Positions 21,540 to 34,012 of a stretch of 64,000 bases of DNA are shown here, piece by piece. The DNA is from Siphonodentalium dalli (taxonomy: Eukaryota > Mollusca > Scaphopoda > Gadilida > Siphonodentaliidae). Each line of letters starts with the position of its first letter. Position 1 is the first letter of the stretch. A program made the translations under genes and the position numbers. The DNA lies in contig CP136061.1 in assembly GCA_032622095.1 (NCBI GenBank), positions 54,199,762 through 54,263,761 on the forward strand, written 5' to 3'. The notes under the pieces were generated by a model, which saw nothing but the letters and a program-made list of their open reading frames with translations, made no database searches and had not been told where the DNA came from.

Positions 21540-22300
21540 TATATATTTTGACTCACATTCAGATTTGTTCAAATGAGTTCATCAGGTCATATAGGTGAGA
21601 AGCCAGGGCCATAACTCTTTCCCTCCATAGTAATTCTTCAGAAACTATCAGGCCTATTTAGCTTTTGGTATGGAGGGTCCTTTGGTGAGTGGGGTTCGGA
21701 TTTGTACACGTGAGGTCATTTTTAGGAAACTTTTGAGGAAAATCAGTTTTCTTTAACTCTTAAAATCTACCGTTTGAAATTTCTAGATGAATAGATCTCA
21801 TAGATGGGGATTCACATTTGTTCAAATAAGGGCAGATATAAGAGATTTAACTCTCAACCACCCACCCTACCTGTATGTATGCTGTTTGATACTGGTATAA
21901 TAACATATAGATTCCTATTTATTTCTAAGCTGCCTGGGTGGAGGCAATGAGGCTGTAGATTTGATTTTTCAACCAGTAACAGTCCACATTTTCCTACTTC
22001 GGGTTAAACTGTTCGACCGAAATCGCCACAAATGTTAACAGGTCTATTTTGCTGATATTTAGTATGAAGGGTTCTTTGGTGTCTGGTGTTGAAATTTATT
22101 CAGATGTGGTCACCAGGTTAAATAGGGTGGGACCAGGGACATAACTGTATGTCTCTACAGTCATTCTTAAATTGTCTTCTCAAGAGAGGTTGGACTATTT
22201 AGCTTACATATAGTATGGATGATCCTTTAGTGGCTGATATTCAGATTTGTTAACATCAGGTCAACCTGTTAAGAAATGACGGGGGCTATGGGGAGTTAAC
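21540..22300. repeat. Old degenerate repeat with 'ggccataact' phrases
   Basis: The pattern 'atttagct..tatggagggtcctttggtg' occurs near 21655, 22055 and 22198 with similar surroundings ('cagatttgtt', 'gaccagggacataact'). Very decayed; no coding content. Confidence 0.5.
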
Positions 22301-23444
22301 AATTTTGTGTTTAAAAAATCATTGAAATACCAAATTCATTAAAACATCTTCCTTGGAACTACCTAACTGATTAATCTGACATACATGTATGGTGTTTTGG
22401 GTCCATGGATAAATGGGCTTCAACATGTCTACATGGTTTTATAAAAAGGTGCTTGTGAGATTGGAAATTTCCTAAAATTTAGAAAGTTTGAGATGTCGGT
22501 TGTGAAATTCCAACCCAAGACTTGGGAGTCTGGAGCCCGGTCGGGAGGGGACTTGTTGAGCTGGAGGAGGGGGTGATCAGTAGTGAACAGTGGGCAATTT
22601 CATGGTGGATATTCACCTTGAAATTACCCACTGTACACACTGAAGCCTCTCTAGCCACATATCGTGTTTAGATCCACTTTTTTCAAAGTGCTTATGAAAA
22701 GTTCTGACTATTGTGGTCTCCAGAGTCCCAGTCTCGTCAGTCTTTGCAGTCTGGTGAGCGACCCCACAGTCTTTTACTGTCTTGTTGACTGAATACGAGA
22801 AGTGTAGTGTAAAATCGGTATTTGCTTGTACCCACGAATGATAATTCTCGTGTTCAGTCAAAAGCAGTATAGGTTTCCTTTTTATTATATGCGGTTTCGT
22901 TATTTCAATTTACAATCATTTCGAATCATCTGATCGCCAAATGATTGACTTGCCTCTGGCTCATAAATAAACATTACACGAAGCTCGATATCGCTATATG
23001 TAACGTGCATTCTCACAATAGCAGCGGCCAAACGCCAAAAGTGGTTAAGGGACCCATGCACGGTAGAACAGATATAACAAAATGTCTTTGAAGGAGAAAC
23101 ATATTTTGTTTACGAAAATGACAGTAAAAAATAACGGAATCGGTTGTGGCTATTGTCAAATCGACGATGAACAATACCCACCAGTGACTTTTTTTTCCAG
23201 AAATTAACGATTTTGGTAAGGCGATCACTGGGGTTAAGTCTTAACTTATTTGCCAACATTGTTGGTGTTAAAATGACTAAATCATACCAAATCTCGACTT
23301 GATGAAAAAAGTGTTGGTTAATTCAGCTGGTTAATTTGGAATTTCCTGCCATTTGGAACCGAAACATTTATTTTTTGCTGACAAATCGCTCTTTTTCACA
23401 AAAATAACTAGTCTGACCAAGGTGGCAAGCGTTAGCTCAAACAT

Positions 23445-25800
23445 GTTCTATATTTTGAGGTCCCTCTGCACTATTAGAAGTATTGAACACACCAGGAACT
23501 GAATATATAGCATCAATATTAACCGAAGGTGTGGACAAAGGATAGTTATATAGGAAATACACAATGTTTATGGATTGGTTGGTCCCGAGATAGTGTGGCT
23601 TTACATAACGCGGATGAATGGCAAATATAAAAGGCGATTTTTATATTTTACGAAAGCACTTTGCCCGATTTAAAATTTTGAACACAATACGATCTGAATC
23701 TATATATATTAACCGAGAGTGCAGTTCTATCAGGGAATGCATAATTTATAGGGGTGGATTGTTTCCCGAAAGCCTGGGTCGATTTACACAAAGCAGGTGG
23801 TAAATAAGTAAGACAAATTTGTTATGTTTTGAGGACCCCCTATACCCAATTGAAGTGTTAAAGTTACTGAAAGGATGCTCCAAATACTAAATGGGATGTG
23901 GGTAAAGCCAATGGGTAGTATAGTATCAGGAGATACACAATGGGTTGGTTCCCGAAAGCCTTTGGCACCTTTCAAAAAGCGGATGGCAAATGGCATGCAA
24001 GGGCGAATATTATTTTTTTGGTGGGACCCGTTAACCCAATTAAACTCTTGAACGCAACATGCACTTAAGTTGTATTCTCTTAATATTAGCTGACAGTTTG
24101 AACGAAATGTAGTGCTATCAGGCAATTATCAAATGATATGAGTGGTTTGGATCCCCCGAAACCTCGGATACTTTACAAAAAGCGGCTGGCAAATACCAAA
24201 TGCGAATGTTCTATTTTATGAGGACCCCACTTTCCACTTGAAGTCTTAAACACGCCACGAACTGAAATGATATGGTCTCAACTTTAACTGAGGGTGCGGA
24301 CAAATGGTAGTATTATCAGGAACTACACATATGTTATGGACACGATGGTTCGCGAAAGCATATGACACTTTACAACAAGCGGCTGGCAAACGAAAAAGTT
24401 AAATTTTCACTGCATGTCTTAGGGTCCCCAATCCCTATTTGAAGTCTTTAACACACCACTACCTGAAGGGATATGCTGTCAATATCACAAGGGATTGTGG
24501 ATGAATGGCTGTTCTATCAGAAAAGATGCAAATATTTTATGATATGTTGATTCACGTGGCACCTTACAAAAACAAAAAGCAGATATAAAACGATAAAGGA
24601 GAATTTTGACAGTTTTTGTGGGCCCCCCTACAACATGTGAACTATTGAACCCATCACGAACTGAATGGATGTGCTCCAAATGTCAAGCGACGGTGTGTAG
24701 AATTGGCTATTCTACCAGGAAATATACAATTGGTATAGATGTGTTAGTACCCGACAGCCATGACGCTTTTAAAAACGGCTGTCAAATAAAATGTTTTCAC
24801 TGTTTTAGGATCCCCTACCCAATTTGAAGACCAGAACACATCACGAACTGGGACGATATACTCTCAATATTAACTGACAATGGGTAGCTGCATAAGGAAG
24901 TATAGATGGATTGATTCAGAAAGCATGAGCACTTTACAAAAGTGGATGGCAAATAAAAGCAAAATTTCTGTGTTTAGGACGCTACACTAATTGAAGTCTT
25001 GAAGACACCACATAGTGAAATGAAATGCTCTCAATATTAACTGAGGCTGTGATCAAAGGTTAGTTTTTATCAGGATACACACACCATGGTGTTGGTTCCC
25101 GAAAGCCTGCACCATGTGTCACTGCACAACAAGCGGGTGACAAATAATAAAGGCGATTTTTGTATATATCCCAATACCCTATTTGGAGTCTTGAACACAT
25201 GCATCACGTACTGAATGGATTATGCTCTCAATATCAACAGAGGCTGTGGTCGAATGGCTATTCTGTCAGGCACTAGACGATATATAAGGCTGCATAATTA
25301 TGTTGTTTTCTGGCAGCCTGTGGCACTTTACGAAAAGCGGCTGACAAATAACTAAAATGCCATTATAACTATTTTGTGACCACCAACGCTATTTTAAATC
25401 ATGAAACCCCCACGAACTGAAGGTATATGCTCTTAGTTTAACTGGGGGTGTGGTAATATGACAGTTCTATCAGGAAGGAAACAATTTATATGGATGGGTA
25501 GGGTTCCTGAATCCTGGGAGTTTGGGACACTTTGCAATAATCGGCTGGCAAATACGAAAGGCGAATTGTCACTGTTATTGGGACCCCTACCCTATTTGAA
25601 GCATACCATGAACTAAAATGATATGCTATGCGTTTTAACAGAGGGTGTGGAGAACATGTTTTTCGATCAGGAAATATACAATTAGTATGGATGCTCCCAT
25701 CTCGAAATCCTGCGTCACCTTACACAAAGCAAACGGCAAATCAGAAAGACCACCTACCCTATTTTAATTCTTGAACACTCAGCGAACTGAATATATGACA
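23445..25800 (+). repeat. Degenerate tandem array, ~190-bp unit, about 13 copies
   Basis: The block 'gaacacaccacgaactgaa' and close variants recurs near 23483, 23678, 23857, 24045, 24246, 24449, 24643, 24831, 25000, 25191, 25401, 25602 and 25773 (spacing 169-210). Between them recur 'ctctcaatattaactgag', 'ttggttcccgaaagcct' and 'tttacaaaaagcggctggca'. Units are strongly diverged, so the array is old. Confidence 0.85.
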
Positions 25801-25957
25801 ACATTCTCCCAGCAACACATCACACTCTCTTGCGTTTGGTTTAGATATACTGGTATATATAACTGAAAGAACTGCCACCTTGGTGAGAATTCATTTGAAA
25901 ATAATATTTACTTTCTATATTTCTTATTATTTAGAGGGACACTAACAATCACTAAAA

Positions 25958-26020
25958 TGTGTTGTTGTAGTTGTTGTTGTTGTTATTATTGGTGTTGTTG
26001 TTGTTGTTGTTGTTGTTGTA
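25958..26020 (+). repeat. (GTT)n microsatellite
   Basis: Imperfect run of gtt triplets, interrupted once by 'attattggt'. Confidence 0.85.
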
Positions 26021-26871
26021 ACTGTGGGTCTGGAAGCCTGAACACGTCTTTGATCACTTAAAAAAATGTTACCGTGCCCAATGTTCAACAAACGAGTCAT
26101 GGTGGCTCCCATTATGATTAATTGGGAAATTTGGTGAAGTTGTTATCAAAAATATGAAATTTTTCGACCAAAAACATGTTTGGGGAGGGGTAGCTAAAAT
26201 CCAGTATCTCGCAATCCATTCAAAATTGCTCGTTACAAATTATTTCTACATATGATTTTCATATGGATTAACTATTTGGGCATGATTGCATATCCATTTG
26301 AATGATAATGTTTGAAAAAATATATTTTTCCGCAAAAAAATAAATGTTTCGGCTCCAAATGGCAGGAAAATCCAAATTAACCACCACTTTTTTCATATCA
26401 AGTAGAGAATTGGTATGATGTAGTAATTTCAACACCAACAATGTTGGCAAATAAGTTAGGACTTAACCACAGAGCTCGCTTTACCAACATCGTTAATTTC
26501 TGGAAAAAGTCACTGGTGGGTATCGATCATCGTCGATTTGATAATAGCCATGCACCACCGATTCTGTTATTTTTCACTATCATTTTCGTGAAAATATATA
26601 TATTTCTACTTTAAAAAAAGTTGGTTTCAACGTGTTCTGCGAGGGTAGGGGTACCTCGAAAACTGGATCTTTTTTTAATTTGGCAGCTGCACTACTATAG
26701 TCTAGTTCCTCGACAATCAAAGGGCTCCAAGTCATCTAAGATTATATTTTTTTCCAGCTGGCAATATTAGAAATATCTAACAATTTTTTTATCCAGGTCA
26801 TTTTTAAAGCATTCGAAAATGAATCAATAATTATGTGGAAACTTCAAGCCTCCATTTTCAATTTGATATAG

Positions 26872-27080
26872 GTCTAACCACGTGTTTCATTGTGGAATGG
26901 GTCTTTACAAACTGGTATAGAAAATATAATAAAAACAACAGTCTGAGTAGCGTAGGGTTTTCTCTTCGCATGAGATGAGAGGGTTATTTTTTCACTGAGC
27001 TATAGCGCCTCGTAAAAATAAGCCTCCGCGTCTCACTTTTTGGAGAAAAACCGTACGCTACTCAGAACAGTTAACTATTG
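26872..27080. mobile_element. Repeat with an imperfect hairpin; intact form of 12684-12750 plus 13260-13360
   Basis: Shares 'tagaaaatataataaa' at the left and 'acgctactca..acagttaactattgtc' at the right with sequences flanking copy D of the dominant MITE, so it shows the state before that insertion. The middle pairs 'gagtagcgta' with 'tacgctactc'. Confidence 0.7.
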
Positions 27081-27220
27081 TCAACATATTTCCATGGTCC
27101 GTGGATACCGATATATAGGTCAAGGTGTTTTGGAATAGTTCAACGGATCGCTGGTCAGTTTCAAGCACCCTATTTGATATATATATCGGCTTCAAACTCT
27201 GTCGATTATTGTCAAAGTCC

Positions 27221-27341
27221 TAGTCCAAGTCTTCTCATACTGAAACCAGCTAAGATATTGGGATGGAGATGCTGGTGTTAAAATCCAGCATCTCGCCATA
27301 CCAATATCTTAGCTGGTTTTAGTACGAGAAGACTTGGACTA
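27221..27341. repeat. 121-bp near-perfect hairpin
   Basis: 'tagtccaagtcttctcatac' pairs with the inverse at 27322-27341, and 'ccagctaagatattgg' likewise; the loop holds 'tgctggtgttaaaatccagca'-like sequence. Likely a small foldback element. Confidence 0.8.
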
Positions 27342-27508
27342 TCAAAGTCCATGTCAATATGACTCTGCAAACGACTTGTACAAACGTCAAATATTACTTC
27401 AAGAAGTCAATATAGAAATGTACCTTTAGTTTTGTGTAGTATTTTGGAATTGTCCACAATTATTGTCGACCATTCCCATGCATGTAACGGTCAACAGCTG
27501 CCGGATAA

Positions 27509-27855
27509 TTTATTGATTGATTGATTTTTATTTAGATAATTTCAATCAGCAGTGTACACTATATAATTACAGATCACATACCATTGATATAAAAGTAATA
27601 AATAAAATTGACAGAGCTGAAAATTTGAATGAGAAGGTATTTATGTTGGCTTATAAGAGGCTGTAGAAATAGATATGTTAGAGAGGAGAGTAGGTGGGCA
27701 GTCTAATCGAAAATAGGAAGATAAATGCTGAGGGCTATCAAGGATGACACAAACAGTCCCAGAAGGGACTTATTTCCATTGTGGTCCTTAGGAAGCTCCC
27801 AGCGATACGAGAGTGTTGAAATAATTCCACTGCTGCGCATGCGTCTGTTCTGGAT
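27509..27855 (-). mobile_element. Possible 3' tail of a non-LTR retrotransposon, reverse strand
   Basis: On the reverse strand a non-coding stretch ends in (aatc)n followed by 'aataaa', as in several LINE families with short tandem tails. No reverse-transcriptase coding part is present, so the assignment rests on the tail alone. Confidence 0.3.
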
Positions 27856-27999
27856 CATTATATTGATCAACGTATTGTTGTACTAGTTATAGTCATCTAC
27901 ATACGCAGCGTTACTTCGCAGTAACACTCGAATTCCCAAACAAACCTTAAAAGGTTTGCTTCCTTTATTGAAAATTGAACTTAAATTATGTATGTGTCA

Positions 28000-30330
28000 A
28001 ATCATTCGGAAAGTGGTGACACTTTTGAAATTATGTGAATAGCGGTATACATGTATATAATACATGTGTGTATATATATATATACCCGGATAGAAATTGG
28101 TAAGAAAGCGATCTTGATGTCATTTGACCTTTGAATGACAACGGTATAACTCCCCAACGAAGATGGCCGCCAATGTGGCCACCGGTAGTGCAGGTTTCGA
28201 CTAGTTTTCACTAATTTCTGTCGTTTGATTCTCAGTGCACTCCTGTCCCTCGGAAAATTAATTTTAAAGAACGCGATATGAAAGTTCACACAAAAAAACT
28301 CGCATTTTGCAGCTCTAGTCACGGTTTAGTGACAAATGTGCAACACTTGACGAGATAAGTGAGAGGCTTTATTACTAACTTTCCACAAATGGAATGAAAC
28401 TAATCACATTGCATAGTCCAACATGGTTGCCATGATGTTCACCAAAATAGATAAATATTTGATTTTGCATCAGTGTGTCCCACAATCGCTTACAAGTTGT
28501 GGCTGAAGGATCAAATTGGCTAATAAATAAACTAACATTTTAATGCAGTGATCGTTGTTTATTTTCTCTATTTAAATGGCTTCCCTTTATTTATACACAG
28601 ATTAACACCCGGATTTTTTGCGAATATCCACTTTTCGGGTTAAAACCATTATTTCATGGGTATAACTATGTTGGAATATTCGAAGTCAGAGGTGTTTGTT
28701 ATTTGTAACTGTCTTAATTGTGATACACAGAGAAATATATAGACCAAATTACCAAAAAATATGGCTTGCAAAATGGCCACCAGAATTGTAAAATTGTCGA
28801 TTATTTCCAAAATGGTCGCGGAACTCGATACATAGTTGGCATACATACATAGACTCGATACATAGTTGGCAGATGGAATCACAAGGATAAAATACCCAAA
28901 CTCCGTTGGAATGCGCTTTGGTGGAAAACTAATCATACAAGATGGCATCCAACATGGCCGCTGACAATAACGAATATAAATATGATAGTTATCATAAATT
29001 CCCAGCAGCAAGGACAGGAATTCGACGTCGATATACATCACATATTGCAATCAAGATGTGTTGGAATGTGTGATATCACAATGCATATTTTACAATATAG
29101 TTATATGGCTACCGATGCTACCCAAACACGGCATGTTTGTCGCTATAGTCCGTGTTACACTGAAACAATTTTCGACATGATTATCGTCTAGCTGGAACTA
29201 AATGTGGATCCATTGTTTTCTTAATCCAAACCGTTCCTTAACTGGCTGTGTTTCATGTTCTTCCCATATAACTACTTACCGGTGTTATGTTACCTGTAGA
29301 TAATACCTTACCCCAATAACCACTATAAAATTTATAGTAACTTCCTTTGAATCAATCAGATACGCATCTGTGCGACAAACAATTTACACCGAGTACACTA
29401 ATCAAACCACCTGGTATGCGTAGTTTGTCAACAGACTTCCCGACATATATGACCATCAAAAGCTTGAAAGTTGAAAACGGTTATATATGTGTCGTTTGTT
29501 TTTTCCAGTCCTATATAAAACAGCATGTCTTGTCAACATCAGTGATATACCAGTCCGGAATGCCTCTCGTGCTCCAGAAATAAGGTAGATATCTGCCATA
29601 CTGTCAGCACATTTGTGCAATAGGGTAATTAACTAGTAGATTACTAAAAATACGTCTGTTATCCTATCTTTAAACTCCGACAGTACGTCTCTTCAGAAGA
29701 ATCTGAGCGTTTTGCCCAAAGCTAATCCAGATGGTTGCCATGACGTTGTCTTTATACATATACATGGGCTGGCTATGTTGATACACGGGCTGGGTAATTT
29801 TTATTAAGGACACTATATAAGAAAGAGAATGTCTTGATATTCCTTTGATCGTGATGTTGATCAGGAGTAATTCCTTTGCAATGAACAACCAATTCACCAA
29901 ACTACATGGTTGTTTACTTCCACCCTATGGGTCGATGAATAATAATTGTGTAACATCGCTGGAGATACGAACATGTTTACAATATAGTATACTATATATA
30001 TTCCCTCACTAGCTCTTGCAGTTCGGAGGGTGCATGTGGATAGACATCGTGCTTGCAGATGGCTAAGATCTTCTTATCTGACCGTTGCACCAGGGGAATG
30101 ATATCATGGCAAATAGGCTATAGTCATTTTAACCAGAAGCACACAAGGCATGACAAGGTAGCTCAATAATGCGGAAAAGTGTGATCTGGTGCAAATTCTC
30201 GCCAGGTTTGTTTGCACAAACAACTAAAGTTGACCTCGAAAAAAATGGACTCTGCGGAACTATACCAAATACTATTTATTTGGAGACATTTTTGTTTGAA
30301 AATGGGCTAGCGTGCAAATAGTATTGGCTA
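28000..30330. other. Intergenic stretch without a gene
   Basis: Scattered 'aaaatggccaccag'-type phrases (28140-28180, 28760-28815, 28940-28970) belong to an old dispersed repeat also seen at 56.1-56.5 and 63.8 kb. A short duplicated 'agactcgatacatagttggc' occurs at 28830-28870. No gene recognised. Confidence 0.5.
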
Positions 30331-30431
30331 ACGGTGTGACGCTTTACACTACATGTTTCCGTTTGCAGGGGTTCCTTTGCGGAGATCCCCGAATTCGCGG
30401 AGGTCACATAAAATGGGCGAAAGAGATTACT

Positions 30432-30816
30432 TTAAAGATGCATAATCCGAATTTTTTAAAGCTCGCAAATTACTATTTACTTGGCTTCTGGGGTAAAAAA
30501 AAAAATTTGATTCGAGTCGAGGAACACGCCCATCAAAGCTCAGAGTGATCAGATATCGATATTTTAAATCTATTGTTTTCACTCTAAAATCAAGTGGCTT
30601 TTTGTGTCAGATATTTGACAAACCAGCAAAATTTTGTTTAACAAAACGTTGATAAATAACATGCTTTGGACACTTTTTTACTACATTTGACTGTGGTTAA
30701 CATTATTTTTTGGGCAATTAATCAATTATGAAAACTGAAGCGGCATTTTTAAAAATGTTGTTGTTGTTGGAATCTGATGATATGGGAACCATCGAATCGG
30801 ATTGAGTACCTTTTAA
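30432..30816. mobile_element. Dominant MITE family, copy G (internally deleted)
   Basis: Left end ttaaagatgcataatccgaa, right end tcggattgagtacctttta. At 385 bp it is about 100 bp shorter than copy D, having lost the central segment. It lies just inside the left arm of the element 30333-31676. Confidence 0.85.
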
Positions 30817-31113
30817 AGAGATGAATTAAGAAATTTGTATATGTTATAATAATTGAGACGTATTTTAAACAAATAATGACACAAAAATCGATAATTGTAG
30901 CTTGTTCTATCAATTATATTCTCTGAGGTCATATGGCGCAAATCGACAAAATGATTATAATCATTTGCTATATATATAGTCCTATATATATATACTCCCG
31001 GAGAATGCTGCGCAGAATTCCCGGTCGTGCAAATTAAATCGCCGAGGTCACTCAACTCGCATTCACAATTCGCCGATAATATGTCTCATTTGACATATAC
31101 ACACCCGTGCCTC

Positions 31114-31575
31114 CTTTAAAGGTACTCCGTCCGATCAGATCTCGGGTCCCATATGGCCATATTACCAAGATACAACAACAATTTGTCTTCAAACTGCGCT
31201 TTTGTTATCAGAATCGATTCGTTGCAACAAAATAATGCTAACCACTGTCAACTATGGTATAAAATTTCCCAAAACGTGTATTTATCAACATTTTGTTTAA
31301 AGAAATATGGCCGAATTATCACTTGAGTATTCACGAAATATGGCCGTATTATCACTTGTTTTAGAGTTATCCATCTTCATCCGCAATTTTGACCGATACC
31401 ACCCGCTGATGGCGTGTTTCTGGGCCACACACAATGAAAATAACAAACTTTAAAAACCGATATCTGATCACTCTGAGCTTTGATGGGTGGGTTCCTCCAC
31501 TCGAATAAAATATTGTTTACCCCCGAAGCCAAAGAAATGGTAATTTAGGAGCGTTAAATCGGATTGATTACCTTT
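31114..31575. mobile_element. Dominant MITE family, copy H
   Basis: Left end tttaaaggtactccgtccga, right end atcggattgattaccttta. In opposite orientation to copy G, 300 bp away, and close to the right arm of the enclosing element. Confidence 0.85.
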
Positions 31576-31679
31576 AGTGTCGTCTAATTCGCTCATTTCA
31601 GGGGAACTTCGCGAATTCGGAGTTATCCGCAAAGGGAACTCCGCATACGAGTACCTACTGTAAATCGTCGCACCCCACA

Positions 31680-32530
31680 TTGGGTGGTGAATCTACTCGA
31701 TCCCAGGGCTTCTTAAAGATATGGCCAGCATTGGACCCTGCACTAAAAACTATACAGACCTCTTAGAATCCGTACGGAATCTGACAAGGTTTGCCGAATG
31801 GTTATTGTCCAAACAGAGAAAGACCTGTCAGGACTTGCGCTGTATTATCAAACAGAAGAAGAGTATCTGTGCCGTAATTCGTTCCGTGCCACATGTCCGT
31901 TCCGTGTAATATACGAAATCTGTAATTTAAGCGGGCATTATTTTTATGTATCACCGGTTGCCCAGAAACAACGTGCTTTCACCGGTCGTGGAATGTTCTA
32001 GTATAAATCAAGTTTACCGATTTAGTAAAGAGTTTGAGAGCATAAAGCCATCAAAATGGTATGTAAATATCTATCATTAGAACCTTATGTTTTCTTACCA
32101 ACATCTTGTACCTTTATTGTGCAAAAGTTTAGTATTTCTTCTAAAATATTACCATTAGTTTTTAATAATTTAGCAAGTCATATTTTTCACTGAAATTTAG
32201 ACTCGAGACTCACGAGAGCCGAGACACGCATCATACTAATAACTTTACAGAGAACAGGTCTGGGAAATGTTAACATTCAACTACAATAGCTGAATTCAGG
32301 TATCTTATTAAAAATCCTTGACCGCTTTGAAATTACAGTAATACAGATTGGATCTCAACCAAATGAGGACAATCTTACTCAAAAATAGGGATGTTCAACG
32401 TCACGATGTAATTTATAACTTAAGATTTGCGTAATTTTTTTTAATTTTTCATATCCTTTTAATAACAAATTCAAATAAAAGGCAATCGAGAACCTGGTAG
32501 AACGTGATCTCACCAAGCCGATGTTATAAG
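31680..32530. other. Intergenic stretch without a gene
   Basis: Nothing recognised; a short frame at 31721-31909 has no family features. Confidence 0.45.
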
Positions 32531-33098
32531 TATATAATTGACAAGTAGGGAAAGCTACTGAGCCCACCCATCTCCCAACAAACCATGTCACCGCTCGTTT
32601 CGTGTTCAATTGCAACAATAAAAACATTAATTTCAGAAAAGTATCACATCCTAGTAATAAAACATATATTTCTTTTCATGTTTACCGTAAGTGCAGTAGA
32701 AAATTATCACTTTATAATTACGTTTATCGCATACAACAGTACAACTTCCCAAACAACAGCGGCTCGCTGATTCCACGAGTCGCCATCCGAGAGTCAAGCG
32801 CAGATAATAGCATTGGAAATTATCTGCCCTTGACTCTCGGATGGCGACTCGTGGAATCGGCAGCCCAGAGTTGCACAGTTGTTTTGGGAAGTTGTATACG
32901 ATAAAAGTAATTATAAAGTGATAATTTTCTACTGCACTTACGGTAAACATGACAAGAAATATATGTTTTATTACTAGGTTGTGATACTTTTCTGATATAA
33001 ATGTTTTTATTGTTGCAATTGAACACAAAACGAGCGGGTGACATGGTTTGTTGGGAGATGGGTGGGCTCAGTAGCTTTCCCTACTTGTCAATTATATT
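32531..33098. mobile_element. 568-bp near-perfect foldback element
   Basis: Arms of about 260-270 bp, almost perfectly complementary ('gacaagtagggaaagctact', 'aacaaaccatgtcacc', 'gagtcgccatccgagagtca' and their inverses). Small centre near 32800-32825. The ends read tatataattgac / gtcaattatatta. No coding capacity. Confidence 0.9.
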
Positions 33099-34004
33099 AA
33101 TAAGTAGGGGTGGTGACATCTCTTTTCGAGTTTTTTGACAAGTTTCCAACAACTGTGCGTCAAAGTTGCCCATTTTCGTCATGTTTTGTGCGTAAAAATC
33201 TTTGTGACATTTAGCCATGCGTTTTTGGGGCTGCTTCCGCAGGCCGATACAATATTCCACAAATAACAGGTAAGTACATCGGAAAGAGCATTATTAGATC
33301 GTTTGAATGGCGTGTGAAACTCCTGCACCCCAAAATTATAAGTATGCGTTTTAAATATAAAAAGACTTTTGAAGTCACCCCCCAAAGACCCCTTCAATGA
33401 TTCCACGTAGTTTCATTAAGTATAAATAAAATGAACGTATTGTCAGTTTCTCAATAAACTAACTCTTTTATAAGCCCAAAAACAGATAAAAAAATTGGCG
33501 TTATATTACAATATATCTGGCCGTCTTATCGCTCAACGTAAAAAACATGCCTGTCAAGTGGTCATAAAGACATCCGGACTTACGGCTGTTGAAATACAAG
33601 GCCCCATTCCGTTATGTTTTCAACCACCTACACTGTGTTATGTTGTGTTGAAGGCTATGCCGACCGCATTATATTGCGTTAACGGTTAAATTGACTGCGT
33701 TGACACTATCTAGAGCTGCATTGATAATCATTTTTCAATTTGGTTGTAATTTTACTCCAACGCGATCGAGAGGGACACTTATTTTGAGAATATGTGTAGA
33801 GGATAGTCATTCAGGCAGTAACAGGTCACAGGCAGTAACGGGTCAGTTGCAGTTTATTGTGGCAAAAGCAGGGGATGCCCTTCATCTCCAAAAATCCTAT
33901 TGATTCTTGAAAATGAATGTGTTGGAGGTCATGTGCAATTTGTTGTGATAGTAGTGCCTACAATACCATTCAGAAACAACCATGAACCATCATAATATAT
34001 TAAC
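33099..34004. other. Intergenic stretch without a gene
   Basis: No gene, RNA or repeat recognised apart from a small 'ggcagtaac' duplication near 33814-33840. Confidence 0.45.
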
Positions 34005-34012
34005 CTCTGACA

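Larger units (their letters stand above)
23060..26640. mobile_element. 3.6-kb element: long inverted arms enclosing a ~190-bp degenerate array
   Basis: Left arm about 23060-23395 and right arm about 26320-26640 are inverted copies ('cttatttgccaacattgttg' and its inverse at 26431-26450; 'cctgccatttgga' likewise; 'ccaccagtgactttttt' likewise). Between them is a tandem array (23445-25800). Outer borders and target duplication are not resolved. No transposase is visible, so it would be non-autonomous. Confidence 0.8.
30333..31676. mobile_element. Inverted-repeat element holding two copies of the dominant MITE
   Basis: Arms near 30333-30425 and 31585-31676: 'ttcctttgcggagatccccg' against the inverse 'cggagttatccgcaaaggga', and 'gaattcgcg' in both. 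Copies G and H sit just inside the arms in opposite orientation. About 300 bp between them holds nothing recognisable. Confidence 0.65.

Noticed and set aside
22613-22861. 82-codon reverse-strand ORF
   Set aside because: Composition is protein-like in part, but there are no flanking exons, domain or supporting context; left uncalled.
32585-33044. Matching ORFs on both strands
   Set aside because: Both come from the arms of the 568-bp hairpin, which reads almost the same on each strand.
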